Origin: Echiichthys vipera
Lineage: Eukaryota > Chordata > Actinopteri > Perciformes > Trachinidae
Direction of reading: 5' to 3'
Assembly (NCBI GenBank): GCA_963691815.1
Contig: OY829667.1
Location: 8,446,821 to 8,510,820 of the forward strand
DNA length: 64,000 nucleotides
The position numbers and the translations under genes were made by a program. Position 1 is the first letter of the stretch, and each line of letters opens with the position of its first letter. The notes under the pieces were generated by a model. That model had not been told where the DNA came from. It searched no databases and saw nothing but the letters and a program-made list of their open reading frames with translations. Below are positions 37,448 through 49,869 of this stretch, one piece after another.

Positions 37448-38478
37448 TAGGGGTGGGCAAAAGAATCGTAAAAAGAATGTGATTCCTGTAAAAAATTGTA
37501 GCAAACGTGATTCCTGTTTTATAAGATTCAGAATTGATTCATAACTTCCAGAAATTAAAATTAAAAAAAAATCTTTTTCCATCTCACCGTGCGCACTTTG
37601 CGGCTTTCGTAGTACACTGTTGCAGAAAGCTACCTGCTAGTGCTTGGGCATACTTTGGATTTGACAACCTCCAGGGAAGGAGAAGCTGGACATGTCTCAT
37701 TCAATATGTAAGGTTTGCAAAATGAAAGTCAAGTACTTGGCAACACTACGAATGCCCACTGCGGTCACGTGAGCCGTCATTCGCTTCTCTGTAGTCAAAC
37801 CTACCGGCGCCCGTATTCTGACATTCATGGTAAATGCATTGAAACGGCCCAGAGGACCTGACATGACTCTTTACTGTCATTCTGTCTCACTCTGCAGTAT
37901 AAAAGTCTTACCTGCAGAGAGGAGACGCAGTATTAACTTTACACGAGAACACCATGTGAAATACAACTCTTCAAATTGCGTCAAATATTTTTTGTTGTGT
38001 CAACAAACGGTTTTCAGAATAAAGCGTTACACAACCAGGCCAAAATACGAAATAAATATGGAAATAAGTTTAATTGCATGATATTCACAGAACTTTTCAC
38101 AGGGGAATTTCAGGATGAAAGGTTGTTCAAAATATAATGTACACTAAAATATATTCTTGTATAAAAAACTTCAAACAGGCAAAATACCAGTTTTGCAGGA
38201 TTACTTTTATACAATTTTATTTTGGAAACGACCAGGATTGTTATAAATAAGACAGCTACTATCTAATTTTACAATTTTATCTATTTTAAGAGCACATTTA
38301 TATTTGAAGTCACTATAGCAATCAGTTGATACCTTTTTCAAAAAATAAAGTATAATCTTATGCTTCCATGCCATATTTAGGACTGGAGTAGATCCTGAAA
38401 CATTGTACTAATTCAAAAATTGATTTTAAATCGAAAATCAATTCAGAATATAAAAAGACTCAAAGATTCCCACCCCAA
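37448..38478 (+). mobile_element. hAT relic with broken BED zinc finger
   Basis: Left end TAGGGGTGGGCAAAAGAATC; right end (reverse complement) TTGGGGTGGGAATCTTTGAG. Flanks CCGGCAAC and CCTGCAAG agree at 6 of 8 positions, a decayed hAT duplication. Near the left end, SAWAYFGF (37639-37662) is the aromatic signature that opens a BED finger. After a frame change, SICKVCKMKVKYL follows, with CxxC at 37707-37718. The His pair downstream lies in a degraded segment. The rest of the transposase, including the catalytic RNase-H-like domain, is missing, so this is an internally deleted copy of a BED-type (ZBED-like) hAT. Confidence 0.72.
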
Positions 38479-39079
38479 CCTGCAAGTGTGAAGTTGACAT
38501 TTATTTCTGCTTTCAAAGGTAACATGGTCTTGCTTTCATGACTGCGCTGTACTTTGTTCTTTTACATGACAGCCAGTCAGACCAAGTACATGAAGCACTG
38601 TTTCCCAGTATTGCATACGCGTTGTGTAATGTACAGTATGAGGAAAGACGGACTGAACCCGTCTTGCCTTCTCTGTACAGTGACCGCATTTCATCATGGC
38701 AAAGCAATAAACTAACTTTAATATATTTATTTTAAGTTTAATCAGTCAAATTTTGACAACAGTGGAGGGGAAGTGTATTTCTAGGTAATATTGCTTGGTA
38801 AAGATAGCGGAAATGAAAGGCAGAGGGGAATAAATACAATCAAAAAGCAATAACCTGACCCTCTAATGGAGCCTGAGAGGGCACCAAAATAAATACAGAC
38901 ATATGTGTGTTTCAGCTGACAGCTAGACAAATTAATAACACGTGATACAGGCACCTCTGGTTAACCCCTTGACGACTAGGCCAAACCACATAAGGTGAGT
39001 GAAACTGTGTGGTATATATGAAAGCCCGATTTATATATTATTCCATCAATCAGCTTCATATGATTATATTACTTTTCAG
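38479..39079. other. Non-coding stretch, nothing recognised
   Basis: AT-rich DNA without supported features. Confidence 0.5.
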
Positions 39080-39085
39080 ATATAC

Positions 39086-39117
<32 letters not shown>

Positions 39118-39132
39118 ATATATACATACACA
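39080..39132. repeat. (TA)n dinucleotide repeat
   Basis: TA tract with one TTTA and short CA interruptions. Confidence 0.95.
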
Positions 39133-39309
39133 CATGCATGTTGAGGGGAAAAGTGAGAAAAGAAAGAAATGTGAGAAATGAGTGACAAAAGACAAGGGTT
39201 TTTTTTTGCACCTGTGCTGGAATCTATTCTCATTGTGAACAACGAGCACTGTTTATTCACTTGCACCTGTGTGTGTATGTGTGTCACAGTCTGGAAGCTT
39301 TGTCCTAAC

Positions 39310-39870
39310 AGATGGAAAGAGAGAGACGGGCAAACAGAAAAGGGAGGGAGGAAAGGAACGAGAGAGGCCTGCCGGGTTAATTCTCCTCAACCGATCCCGT
39401 TCCCGTTCTGTCAGGGTAGCGCTCCGTCAATCCAAACCTCTCTCCCTGGACCTCACACCTGCTCCTAGGCATGGCAATGAGCCTTTCACGCGCATACGCC
39501 CATGAATGACAGAGACGGGTCCGTGAAAAAGAAGGAAAGAGTAGGGAGAGGTACGATGGGTACAGAGCAATAGGAGGGAGGCAGGGCAGTCAGAGATGCA
39601 GAGGGGGAACAGGAGGAAAGCGCGAGACGGGGAATGCGGGGTGGAAAAAGTTGCGAGAGATGCCGGAGTGAGTTGAGAGTGGAGGAAACACGGGGAGCGA
39701 GACAGGAGGTGTTTTGGGGGAGAAAATGAGTGATGCCAAGGTTGACGGGGGAGTGGAAGAGGAAAAGACCCAAACAGAAGAGGAAGTGATAAACACAAGA
39801 TGTGGTGTTAGACAGGAATCATGAAAGTGAGGAAGATAGATGGAAAGAGTGAAAATACTACAAAGAGATT
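39310..39870. other. Purine-rich strand-asymmetric tract
   Basis: Most of the plus strand here, especially 39,510-39,870, is A/G with GGGAGG, GAGGAA and AGAGA words. It is not a simple tandem repeat. The long Ser/Leu/Pro/Phe-rich frames on the minus strand follow from this bias. Possible meanings are an old decayed GA repeat or sequence prone to triplex or R-loop formation. No coding evidence. Confidence 0.6.
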
Positions 39871-41027
39871 AGGACAAGCTGGTACTCCACATGAATTTTA
39901 ATAAAGGCATTTATTCCACAAGTGGATCAGCAAACACTCAGGTAGACAGAATCTATTTGAGTGCTGTAGTCTCCAATGTTAGCTGCATATAATGGGTTAA
40001 AAGAGTATACAGTATTAATTAGTCACTATAGAATCCATCTACTTAACACCAGGAGGTTAAGTTTGAAGTGTAGGCCCATGAGTCAGCCCTTCATCACTCT
40101 AGGTTTTATATAATGCGAGGCCATTTCAGTTGTCGCTCTGATTTGAACAAACGCCCCTCGCTTTGGCATTCGGAAAGGTCACAAGCTGTTGATCTAAAAG
40201 ATGTGCTATCTGAGTGATACCCAACAGTTCATCTGAAGCACAGGTGTCAATCCCGGAAAACAAGCTCTAATGTTCCCGCCGAGCGCATTGTTTCAAGTTT
40301 TATCGCCAAAACTTGTTGCCGGCTGTCAAAGGTATTGCCTCAGAGGAACAAAGAAATCATATCTTCAAAAAGGCACTGACACCAGCGCCTCTCATTGATG
40401 GATTACATAGCCACGGGTTCAAAATGACAACGTCTGGCAACAAATCATTTGACAGAACTTAAAAAATGGAAATGGAATCCGATGGACAGCAGTCCAAACT
40501 ACCGTTTACTGTAGGTACACTTTAGAAAAAGTCTAACTACATGTAACAGAAATGTCAGCAATTGACTTCAGTGCGTATATGCAGAGACACACACATTTTA
40601 ATACCAATCCTGTCTCTTCTGATGTTTATTTAACATTCAATAGACAAAATCTCAGGCTGTGCTGTGGACTTTTAGTTCTACGAAAACAAGCAAAACGTTT
40701 GTTTTAATGGAATAAAAAATGTTTGCAGTAAGAATTGCAACTTAATTTGATGGATATCTATTATCACCACATCTAACTACTCCCTAAAACCAAGGCTGGA
40801 TCGCCAGGGGAAGCTGGGTAAAGCAGACAAATGTTACGGGCCCCAGACGACGAGATGGCTGTAACAAGGTTCCACTGAGTCTCATTTGGTATGTAGTTTA
40901 AATTTAAATAATTGCTTAACTGATACATTTCAGTTTTCTTATATGCGCCACTAAAGCACTATTTCACTGAAATGCAAATGGCCTTATCATACTGTAAATC
41001 ATGCAGCATTACATTTAGGGCTGAAAC
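39871..41027. other. Non-coding stretch, nothing recognised
   Basis: AT-rich DNA; no gene or repeat end found. Confidence 0.5.
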
Positions 41028-42076
<1,049 letters not shown>

Positions 42077-42095
42077 CATTATCATCAAAACCTAG

Positions 42096-42310
42096 TTTTA
42101 AAGGGTACATATTGTGCTTTTTTGTATTTGTATTTGAGGTTTCTACTAGAACATGTATTCATGCTTTAATGTTCCAAAAACACATTATTTTTCTCATCCT
42201 GTCCGTCTGTATTCACCCTCTGTCTGAAACACGCCGTTTTAGCTCCTGTCCCTTTAAGACCACCTAATGAAAACGCCCAGTCTGCTCTATGTGATACAAA
42301 AGTCCTAACA
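42096..42310 (+). mobile_element. TIR element, AAAGGTCCC family, copy 2 (partial)
   Basis: It starts TTTTAAAGGGTACATATTGT and shares CTACTAGAACATGTATTCAT, AACACATTATTTTTCTCAT and AAAACGCCCAGTCTGCTCT with copy 3. Only the left half is present; the right half and terminal repeat are missing. Confidence 0.6.
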
Positions 42311-42439
42311 CTAAACTGGTTGTTTATAGGTAAAATAAAATGCTGTCATGTGTGGTCTGTAGTGGGTATTTGGAAGTGATGGAGCACACGGGAGAAACGA
42401 TGGCAAGTCAAGGAACCCTTTGGAGGGGGTGGGGACACC

Positions 42440-42738
42440 GCAGTGAGTTAATCTGACACTCTCTATGTTACCTAGCCTTTTATCCGACCCTTTTTCTGGA
42501 GTTTGCATGTTCTCTCCAAGTCTGTGTGGCTTTCCTGCCTCAGTCCAAAGACATGCAGGGGAAGTGAGGCAAAAACTCCAAATTGGTGTGAATGTGGGTG
42601 TGAATGGTTGTCTGTCTGTACACGTTAGCGCTGCGATGGACCCCGCTGTACCGTACCTCTCACCCAATGCGTGATGTGATAGGGTACAGCTTCCTTGTGA
42701 CCCTGCACGGCTTAAGCGGTTAAGAAAATGGATGGATG
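42440..42738 (+). mobile_element. L2-type LINE 3' end with GGAT tail
   Basis: It contains GGAGTTTGCATGTTCTCTCC, GTGTGGCTTTCCTGCC, CAGTCCAAAGACATGCAGG, GTGTGAATGGTTGTCTGTCT and TAGGGTACAGCTTCC, then TTAAGAAAATGGATGGATGG at the end. This is the conserved 3' region of L2/Maui-type LINEs of fish, also shared by some SINEs that use its machinery, with the usual short tandem tail. The copy is 5'-truncated and non-coding. The 189-codon minus-strand frame across 42311-42880 is the antisense of this repeat and is not a gene. Confidence 0.78.
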
Positions 42739-44190
42739 GCTTGATTATCTGGAGGTGTGAGGTGACCTCAGAATAACTTCTTTTTTCAGTTTGTGCAAGA
42801 GTGTGGGAACGAGAAAGATTCTTTCCTTCCAAAACAACAAGCAGAGAGTCAGGGGTAACACTTGTATGAATTTTAATCAATAGTGAGTCTTAATATACAA
42901 GTAATTTAACAGTTTTGGCATTCATTAATTCCATATTTCCTGTGTGCTCACTTGGCAGTCCTGCAGATCAAAGCGTTCTCATGGTCAGAAAGACCAACTG
43001 TGTCCTGCTGGCCTTTACCCAAACCGTACAGAACTTCTCTTTGAAAAAACTAAATTCAGCCATCTTTCTAATTAGTTTACCTGCTACACTGTTATTCATC
43101 TAAGCCCATTAACTTGGAGCAGGGTTGAGTTTGTTAAATAATAGCTCTATTTAAAGACGTGACTGTTGAAAAGCAGCCAGCTGCAAACACAGCGGCAGCA
43201 GGGCTTCAAACAGAATAATCGCATCAAAGTAATTCCAAAAATCCAACTTGTGTCAACTTGTAAAGTACAAATGCTGATTGTAAAGCATTAGGAATAAATA
43301 AGAATAATGAACTAATGCAAAAACTCCCTAGATTTGAACTTCTACAGAGACCTGCTGTCTGTAATAAATACAGGAAGGTAATGTTTCCATGGCAATTTTG
43401 TTGTAAAAACAAATGTTTAAACAAAATACAGCTTAACATATCCCCCCACTTAAGTTGCCAGCATGCTACACTGTATTTCACGGCAGCCCATTAGCTGTAG
43501 CCTATGCATGCTTCTGCTTTCCAGCTGTGACAACATATATTGGATTTGCAGAGAAAATTGTGGAGGTATGTACAAACCATAATGAGTGTATGGGACCTCC
43601 CAGAGAGCCGGGCTGTGACATCAGTGTTTCCCCTACAGCCGCCCCCCACAATATCCCCCGCCCCGCTGGAAAGTCAAGTTTTTTTTTGATGAATTGTATA
43701 TTCTGAATAGCTCAGATCCCAACAGAAGTCCTTTAAGGATCCCTTTCCTATAGAACGGCTCTATACCTTGTCCTTTTAGTAAGCAAACAGCCTTATGTTA
43801 TTTATTTAGGATTCACACAAATAAACAACTAGAACAGAAATAAACAAACTGAAATCCTTTCTTCATTTTGTTGTGCTTGGACTGTTTCTTCTGGGAGAAC
43901 ATTATTTAGACATTTTGGACAATTATTTAAAAGACCTTATCTGATGCCGAATTGTGGAATACACTGATTTAAACTGAGTTTGCATTATGGCCCCCCCCCC
44001 AAACACTGTAAACCTAGGGGATACACTAGCCATACGCTGGAAGTCTTAAGGCATTATACCGATGCCCACTCTCATGATGCAAACCACCTGTTCATTATCT
44101 CCAATAATTCAACAGTGACTGTCCCAGAGGGGGGGTTAAGTAAAAGTAGGTTGACTGTCTTCACGGAAGTAGGTTCCATGTGCAAATTTC
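42739..44190. other. Non-coding stretch with short poly-C
   Basis: No gene supported. A (C)10 run lies at 43,991-44,000. Around 43,620-43,670 is a C-rich stretch starting CAGTGTTTCCCC, a word that can mark hAT ends; no partner was found. Confidence 0.4.
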
Positions 44191-44615
44191 AAGGTCCCAT
44201 AATTATATTTTGCGTTCCTACTAGAACATGTTTACATGATTCAATGTTCAATAAACACATTATTTTTCTCATACTGTCCATCTGAATATTCCTGTATCAA
44301 CCTCTTGCTCGCCTCATAAAAAAGCCCATTCTGCTCTGATTGCTCAGCATTTCTGTCTCCCGCATCCGCACTCTTGGCGTCTCTGCAAAGTCATTGCAGA
44401 AGAGGAATGACTATAACGGCACTGTAGCAGTACTTTCTACCTATATAAAGTATAAAGTATAATACAGTTGTGACATCACAACCATGTAGAAGTCCTGACA
44501 GTTTGTTTAAAGACAGTTTCTTTCTTTGACAGTATTTATATAGCAACTAGAGCTGCTGTATAATTATTCAAAAAAAAACATGAAAATCTTACTATTTACA
44601 ATATGGAACCTTTAA
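44191..44615 (+). mobile_element. TIR element, AAAGGTCCC family, copy 3
   Basis: The left end is CAAGGTCCCATAATTATATT and the right end, reverse-complemented, is TTAAAGGTTCCATATTGTAA. Internal blocks CACTGTAGCAGTACTTTCTA, GTTGTGACATCACAACC and AGAAGTCCTGACAG match copies 1 and 4. This is the most complete plus-strand copy, about 425 bp. It has no coding content. Confidence 0.7.
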
Positions 44616-45465
44616 GAGTTAAAGCTAGCCAGCTCAAATCAGTACAATACGAAATGCATGCACATATACATTTCAAGTGTATTGTTGTTTTTTTCCCTGT
44701 AAATTCAAAGAATAAACATATTTTCGAGATACAGTAGATGCATGTTTGACAGACAGGTGAACCAGCAGGGGGCAGTTGAAGGCAAGATAAGCGCAGATTA
44801 TTTTAACCTGTAAATGCAGGTGCAAATGCTTGTCTTTCCACATTTATTCTACATCCTTCGACCAGCTAACATACTGTATAACCAATGCCAGAAAAAAAAA
44901 TTAAAATTCATGAGTGGTTCCTACTAATCATCTACGATTGCTGTTAGCCAGAATTGAAGGCCTTTCCTTTACTGGATACTGGTGAGTCTCTTTATATAAA
45001 AGAAGCAGTTATCATAGACTAAGACTTCTTAGACTTAGACTTAGTCTTGGTGCATATGCATTACTAATTGGAGTGATGCTTCACACTACCAAGACACAGT
45101 TGTGCACAACAGATCTGGCATTATTTCTGTGCTACCTGCAACAGACTCTTAATAATAACAAAATAACAGACAACATGTATTATGATAAGGGATGCAATAA
45201 TTGTGAAATTCTGGGCTGAAAGAGATGTTTTGTTGTTTTTGTAGCAATTTATTCCCCTATTTGTGACAGGGAAACAAATAATTCTTCATTGTAAAATGAT
45301 AGCGCTTTTAATAAGCACAAATCCAATCATAGTAATTTATGAAATAACCTTAGATACAACCTTCTTTCACGTGAAAAATAACTGATTCAAGTGAGGACGA
45401 GGACGACGACACACCAGGCGACCGCTCATTCAAAACAACAATGGTGGCTCCTAAAGAGATTAACT
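44616..45465. other. Non-coding stretch
   Basis: No gene. Near 45,015-45,055 is a short run of GACTTA hexamers with an inverted partner (GACTAAGACT and GACTTAGTC). Confidence 0.45.
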
Positions 45466-45998
45466 AAGGCCCAGTTCAGACCGAGATTTGTGACAAGATT
45501 AAATCATTTCAGAACGTTGCCGGTAAACGTTCCAGCGGTGTGAACTTTCCTGCCTTGTCTCGACTCGAAACCAGTTGATTTTGTCGCCAGTGATTCAGCT
45601 TTAGAACATAAGGCACGTCACCTATTTCAACTCTTAGCAAAGTCCGCTGGTCAAGTGACTTACAGACAGTCATCTGGTCGAAATGGCAATGGTTTTGGAC
45701 GGAGGCTTAACAAGCAAGCAGAGAGAAATAAAAAGAGATAAAGAAAGAGGGTCGAGCGAGCTATACAATTAATAAGAAGAGGGAGCACCGCAATTGTGAA
45801 GAAAGCCTCGAAAAAAGCCTGAAAAGTCAGAAGTTAGAACGGAAGTTGAGAAAGCCGTTGCTATGGAGATGATACACCCTCTCGTCTAGTCACATTGGCT
45901 TAAACTGGCAGGTTTCAGAACACTGCAGACCTGCACACTGCAAGTAGTTGCCAGTTTTAACTCGTCTCGTGGGGAATCTTTGGTCTGAACTGGGCTTT
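45466..45998. mobile_element. TIR element, GCCCAGTTCAGACC termini
   Basis: The left end is AAGGCCCAGTTCAGACCGAG and the right end, reverse-complemented, is AAAGCCCAGTTCAGACCAAA, followed inward by GATT and ACGAGACGAGTTAAAAC. These termini are shared by a common fish MITE type, possibly Harbinger-like. The flanking trinucleotides (TAA left, TTA right if the element starts at GG) do not match exactly. About 530 bp, no transposase trace. Confidence 0.6.
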
Positions 45999-46681
45999 AG
46001 ATGCTGCAATAGCATCAGTTTTATTAGAGCAGGAGAGTTTTTCTTCATTCAAGAGAACAGCACTGACGGCTTTTCTCAGTGGAAAAGATGTTTTCTCTCT
46101 TCTCCTGATTGACTTCAGTGAGAGTTTGAATGACAGGTGGTTCATCCAACCGCCTGCCAGGTATGTTTGAATATGCGCCTGCACTTTCCCAATCAGTTTC
46201 CAATGACACCTTCTCAGATGGTTCTGTGTAACAAACTGTCTGACAAATCTGGTTAATAATCCTCCACAGGATAAAAAAAATAGTTCTACTGAGTGATGGA
46301 ATAATAAGCTAAAATATATTACACGCTGATTTCCTGCTATTATGTTCCAAAAGTGCCTGTCTACGTCACCCAAGAAAAAAAAAAATCTGAACAGCATCTC
46401 GGTAGCTACATGCTTCCCATCTGTACCTCAGATTTATGAACTTGTCAAAGGGTTGTGATATTCATTTTTCTTCCTAACCCCCTTTCTTTAGCTGATTAAT
46501 CTCTTTCTTTGTAGCCGCGTTGGGCTAGTTTAGGAAAGTTATTTCTTTCTCCTTGCTGGCAGCCGTGAGGAATATGGTTTGATATCGCCATGCTTGTCAC
46601 TCAGATAGTCAGAAAGGTGTGCGTGTGTGTGCATGTGCTAAGAACTGTGACAGACTAAATAGGCGCGAGCCATTTAGACAG
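45999..46681. other. Non-coding stretch, nothing recognised
   Basis: The 146-codon minus-strand frame (45957-46397) begins in unique sequence and ends in the preceding MITE. It shows no domain, and I do not call it a gene. Confidence 0.45.
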
Positions 46682-46751
46682 CTATTGTGTGTATCTGTGC
46701 GTGTGTGTGTTTGTGTGTGCGTGTGTGTGTGTATGTGTGTGCGCGCGCGCA
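46682..46751. repeat. (GT)n-(GC)n compound repeat
   Basis: Interrupted GT repeat ending in a GCGCGCGCGC run at about 46,741-46,750, an alternating purine-pyrimidine tract. Confidence 0.93.
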
Positions 46752-48019
46752 TCAGGTGGTGGCATGCAGCAGAAGGGAGGAGGGTGAAGCTACAGTATCT
46801 GTGACAGATGAAGTTGAAGAGTGGAAAGGAGGGAATGTGTTCGCTTGGGGAGCTGCTACACTTCCTTGGGTGGGTGGGACCAAGGGGAGCGTGTAGGTAG
46901 TCGTGACAGATGATATTAATTCACTTAGGTACCCGTGCATGGTGACAGTAGCACACACTATGGCACAATTTGACATGGAAGGGTGCTATAGATTCAATAA
47001 ATGCAGCTGTTTTGTATCTTTCTCTTTGTCTTGTGACTGTTGATGCGTGTCTGTCAAGACAGAACAAACTGTTGGGGTTAGTTTTTCAGTAGGGAAGTTA
47101 TATTTTGGAGGCCAAGTGCTAGTGTAAATACCACTTATAATACCTTAGATTAAAAGTACACATAAATGAATATGCAATATTTACAGTATATTCATATTAC
47201 TGGTTAATGCTGTTAATAAACAGAGCAATATGCAACAAATGCATTTGTTTTGCCATTTTTATGTAAATGTCATCATGTGTATTTATAATGTGCACTTAAT
47301 AATATTTTTAGTAATGTCCTCATATTTTTCTCACTATTGTTTTTTCTCAATTGCAATGTTTTCGCTTTACAATAAACTTTAAACCCTTGTCTTTTTGTTC
47401 AAATTTGCTTTACTTCTACATTGTTTGTGGCCTCTATAATTATAATAATAATAAATATATTATTGAATGGAAACCCTTGTCCTTGTCTTTGCCACAAACT
47501 TGCTTGCATATTTAATGAAGACAAGACACACAAATTATCATAAAGCATTCATATTACACCAAATAAGGGAATATTCTGTACTTCATATGTTAAATTGTTA
47601 ACTGGGCTATGCGTGAGCACATATGTATTGCTTTTGTTTGCCAAAAAGTAATTTACAAACAAAGACATTATGATATTTGGGGTCAGTTGGACGCTGAAAG
47701 GGTCTAACTCCCCATGAACAAAACTCCAGTAACAGAAATCCAATTTAGTTGGGACTGAAGAGCAGTATTCCTGCATACAAAGTACTTTCATTGCCGAATA
47801 CATTTACAGTATGGAGCATAATGATAAGATGTATTTATACATTTTTATGGAGCGGGTATCTCTGAAACCTGAAAAAAGTCATCAAGCTGTAAAACCAATG
47901 GTAAGTATGTGTTTTGAGCTGTTAAATGTGGCACATTGTTGCACAATAGAATACTTTCTTGGCACATACTGTAGACCACTTTGAATTACACACTTTTGTT
48001 AACTTTTATGCTAATTTCA
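46752..48019. other. Non-coding stretch, AT-rich
   Basis: No supported features. A short (TAA)n lies near 47,440-47,455. Confidence 0.45.
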
Positions 48020-48438
48020 CATCAGGTTCAAACTATGGACTTACAATGCTTTAATGTTCAAAAAGCCCATGATTTTTCTCAAACTGTCTGTCTGAATATA
48101 CCTGTATTCACCCTCCTGCAAAAGCCCAGTTCGCTCCGAATAGTCAGTGTCTCTGGGTGTTCCACGTCTACACTTTCTGCACCATCATTGCAGCCGGTAT
48201 GTGACTGTAACAGCACTGTAGCAGCGCTTTCTACCTATATATGGTATAGTTGTGACATCACACCTGTACAGAAGTCCTGACGGCTCATTTAAAAGGCACA
48301 TTTTCATGACTATGGCTGTGCATTTCTCTGTCGATTGAGTGTTTTGATATTTTCACAGTATTTATATAGCACCTCGACGTGCTTTATCAAAAAAATAAAA
48401 TAATGTAAATCTCACTTTTTACAATAAGGGACCTGTAA
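48020..48438 (+). mobile_element. TIR element, AAAGGTCCC family, copy 4
   Basis: It shares TGCTTTAATGTTCAAAAAGC, CACTGTAGCAGCGCTTTCTA, TATAGTTGTGACATCACACC and CAGAAGTCCTGACGGCTCAT with copies 1 and 3. The right end ACAATAAGGGACCTGTAA is a decayed terminal repeat. The left terminal repeat is not clear. Confidence 0.62.
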
Positions 48439-49867
48439 ACCACACATATACAATATCAAATATTGTATTTGATGCATATGTATGTATCTCAGTTAAGTTG
48501 ATGATTTATTTTTATTTTTTTACTTTTGAAGCCACCTCATCAAGCTAGCATAAACTAACTTTTGGGGTTTGCATTAAGCTGACAAAGGCTGTGGACTTTT
48601 TTTTCAATATCAGCCAGAGACTCACTGTCAAACACAAAAATAAATTGCAGTGAACCCAAATGACTAGAACTGAGCAGGAGAATGTACGTTCTGTCCCGCC
48701 TTTCAAGATGACAGTGAGAGCTGAATTGTGCACATCTGAGCCTGAAAGCAGGTAATTTGCATTTGAAAAATGACAGCAACAATGTCTACAAGTGCTCATT
48801 AGGAACAAGGTGAATATTGGACTGTGACATTGCAGAGATCTGTTCTGTGTAATTTGACACTTCACAGGTGTGAACAAAGTGGCTTTGTTTTAGCAATGTA
48901 TATAACTGGGATGAATCTGTCTTTTTACCATTTAATATACCCAAGATGAAACGAACCAAGCTATTCTATGATTCCTAAAAATGAAAAGCTTTCACTGATA
49001 GACATCCTTCCCCCCCATATCATCAACAAATCCGAGAATATAGCCTTCATTTATTTAGTATTATTTGGCTCAGATCTCATCTTCCAGCCTTTGTCTCGGA
49101 TGTTGTACACACTAAATCATCCACCTGGTTCTGGTTGACGCCCACCGCCTCACCAGCACCTCGATCTCAATCACTAACGAGAGGCCTTTCGCCCACAGTG
49201 CAACCACGCATTGCTCATTCATCCTAATGAATCAGGATACCCAACACGCTCTTGCTTAAAATGAGGCAAAAGCCTCCTTGTATTGGTTCCATAAACACTG
49301 TCACACTAAGTAAACACACCATTCTCATTTCAAGAAATGTTTTTAATGGATGGAGAATGGGCAGAAGCCTCAATTGAAGACACAATCTATTGTTAGTGAT
49401 GGAAAATGTGGACAAAACATTGTCATTTCATACATTTTCTGTTATATCACTTATATTGAAAAATGGATTTTGGAATGTTTGCAGTTCCGGACACTACAAT
49501 AGAGGAAAACACCCGCTTCGAAAGTTATCAGCTGATTGAATGGCTGTTAGTAGTTGTTATCATCACCATAAATATGACGCAGTATGGGTTATCTCTATCT
49601 CCAAGTTGGTTGAGTAGGCCATTTTTGTCTATCAAGCTGGATCGTCTATCTATGTATTATTACACCCCAAGAGCTAGGGGGTAGTATGGAGACCGAAAGT
49701 CCGCTTAAGGACAAAGGTTGGGGTGGTGGATGGGTCAAACGAACCAAAAGTGAAACTAAAAAATAACATAGTAAGTAACTCAAGTTATCTTTCTTAACAA
49801 ACATTAAGTAATGCTCTCAGCTAACACCAAATGTAAGTCATATAACAGACAAACCTTTTCACCCAAA
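48439..49867. other. Non-coding stretch
   Basis: No gene supported. The segment 49,080-49,250 is less AT-rich and free of repeat words. It could be conserved non-coding DNA but nothing proves it. Confidence 0.45.
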
Positions 49868-49869
49868 TA

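Noticed and set aside
39427..39798. 123-codon minus-strand frame and two overlapping ones
   Set aside because: All follow from the purine-rich plus strand, giving Ser/Leu/Pro/Phe-rich products in every minus frame.
42311..42880. 189-codon minus-strand open frame
   Set aside because: It runs antisense through the L2-type 3' end and neighbouring DNA, has no domain, and is explained by the repeat.
43620..43680. CAGTGTTTCCCC as a hAT terminus
   Set aside because: Only one end was seen, with no duplication or partner; the surrounding C-rich sequence makes chance likely.
45957..46397. 146-codon minus-strand open frame
   Set aside because: Starts in poly-Phe-coding A-rich DNA and ends inside a MITE; no domain.
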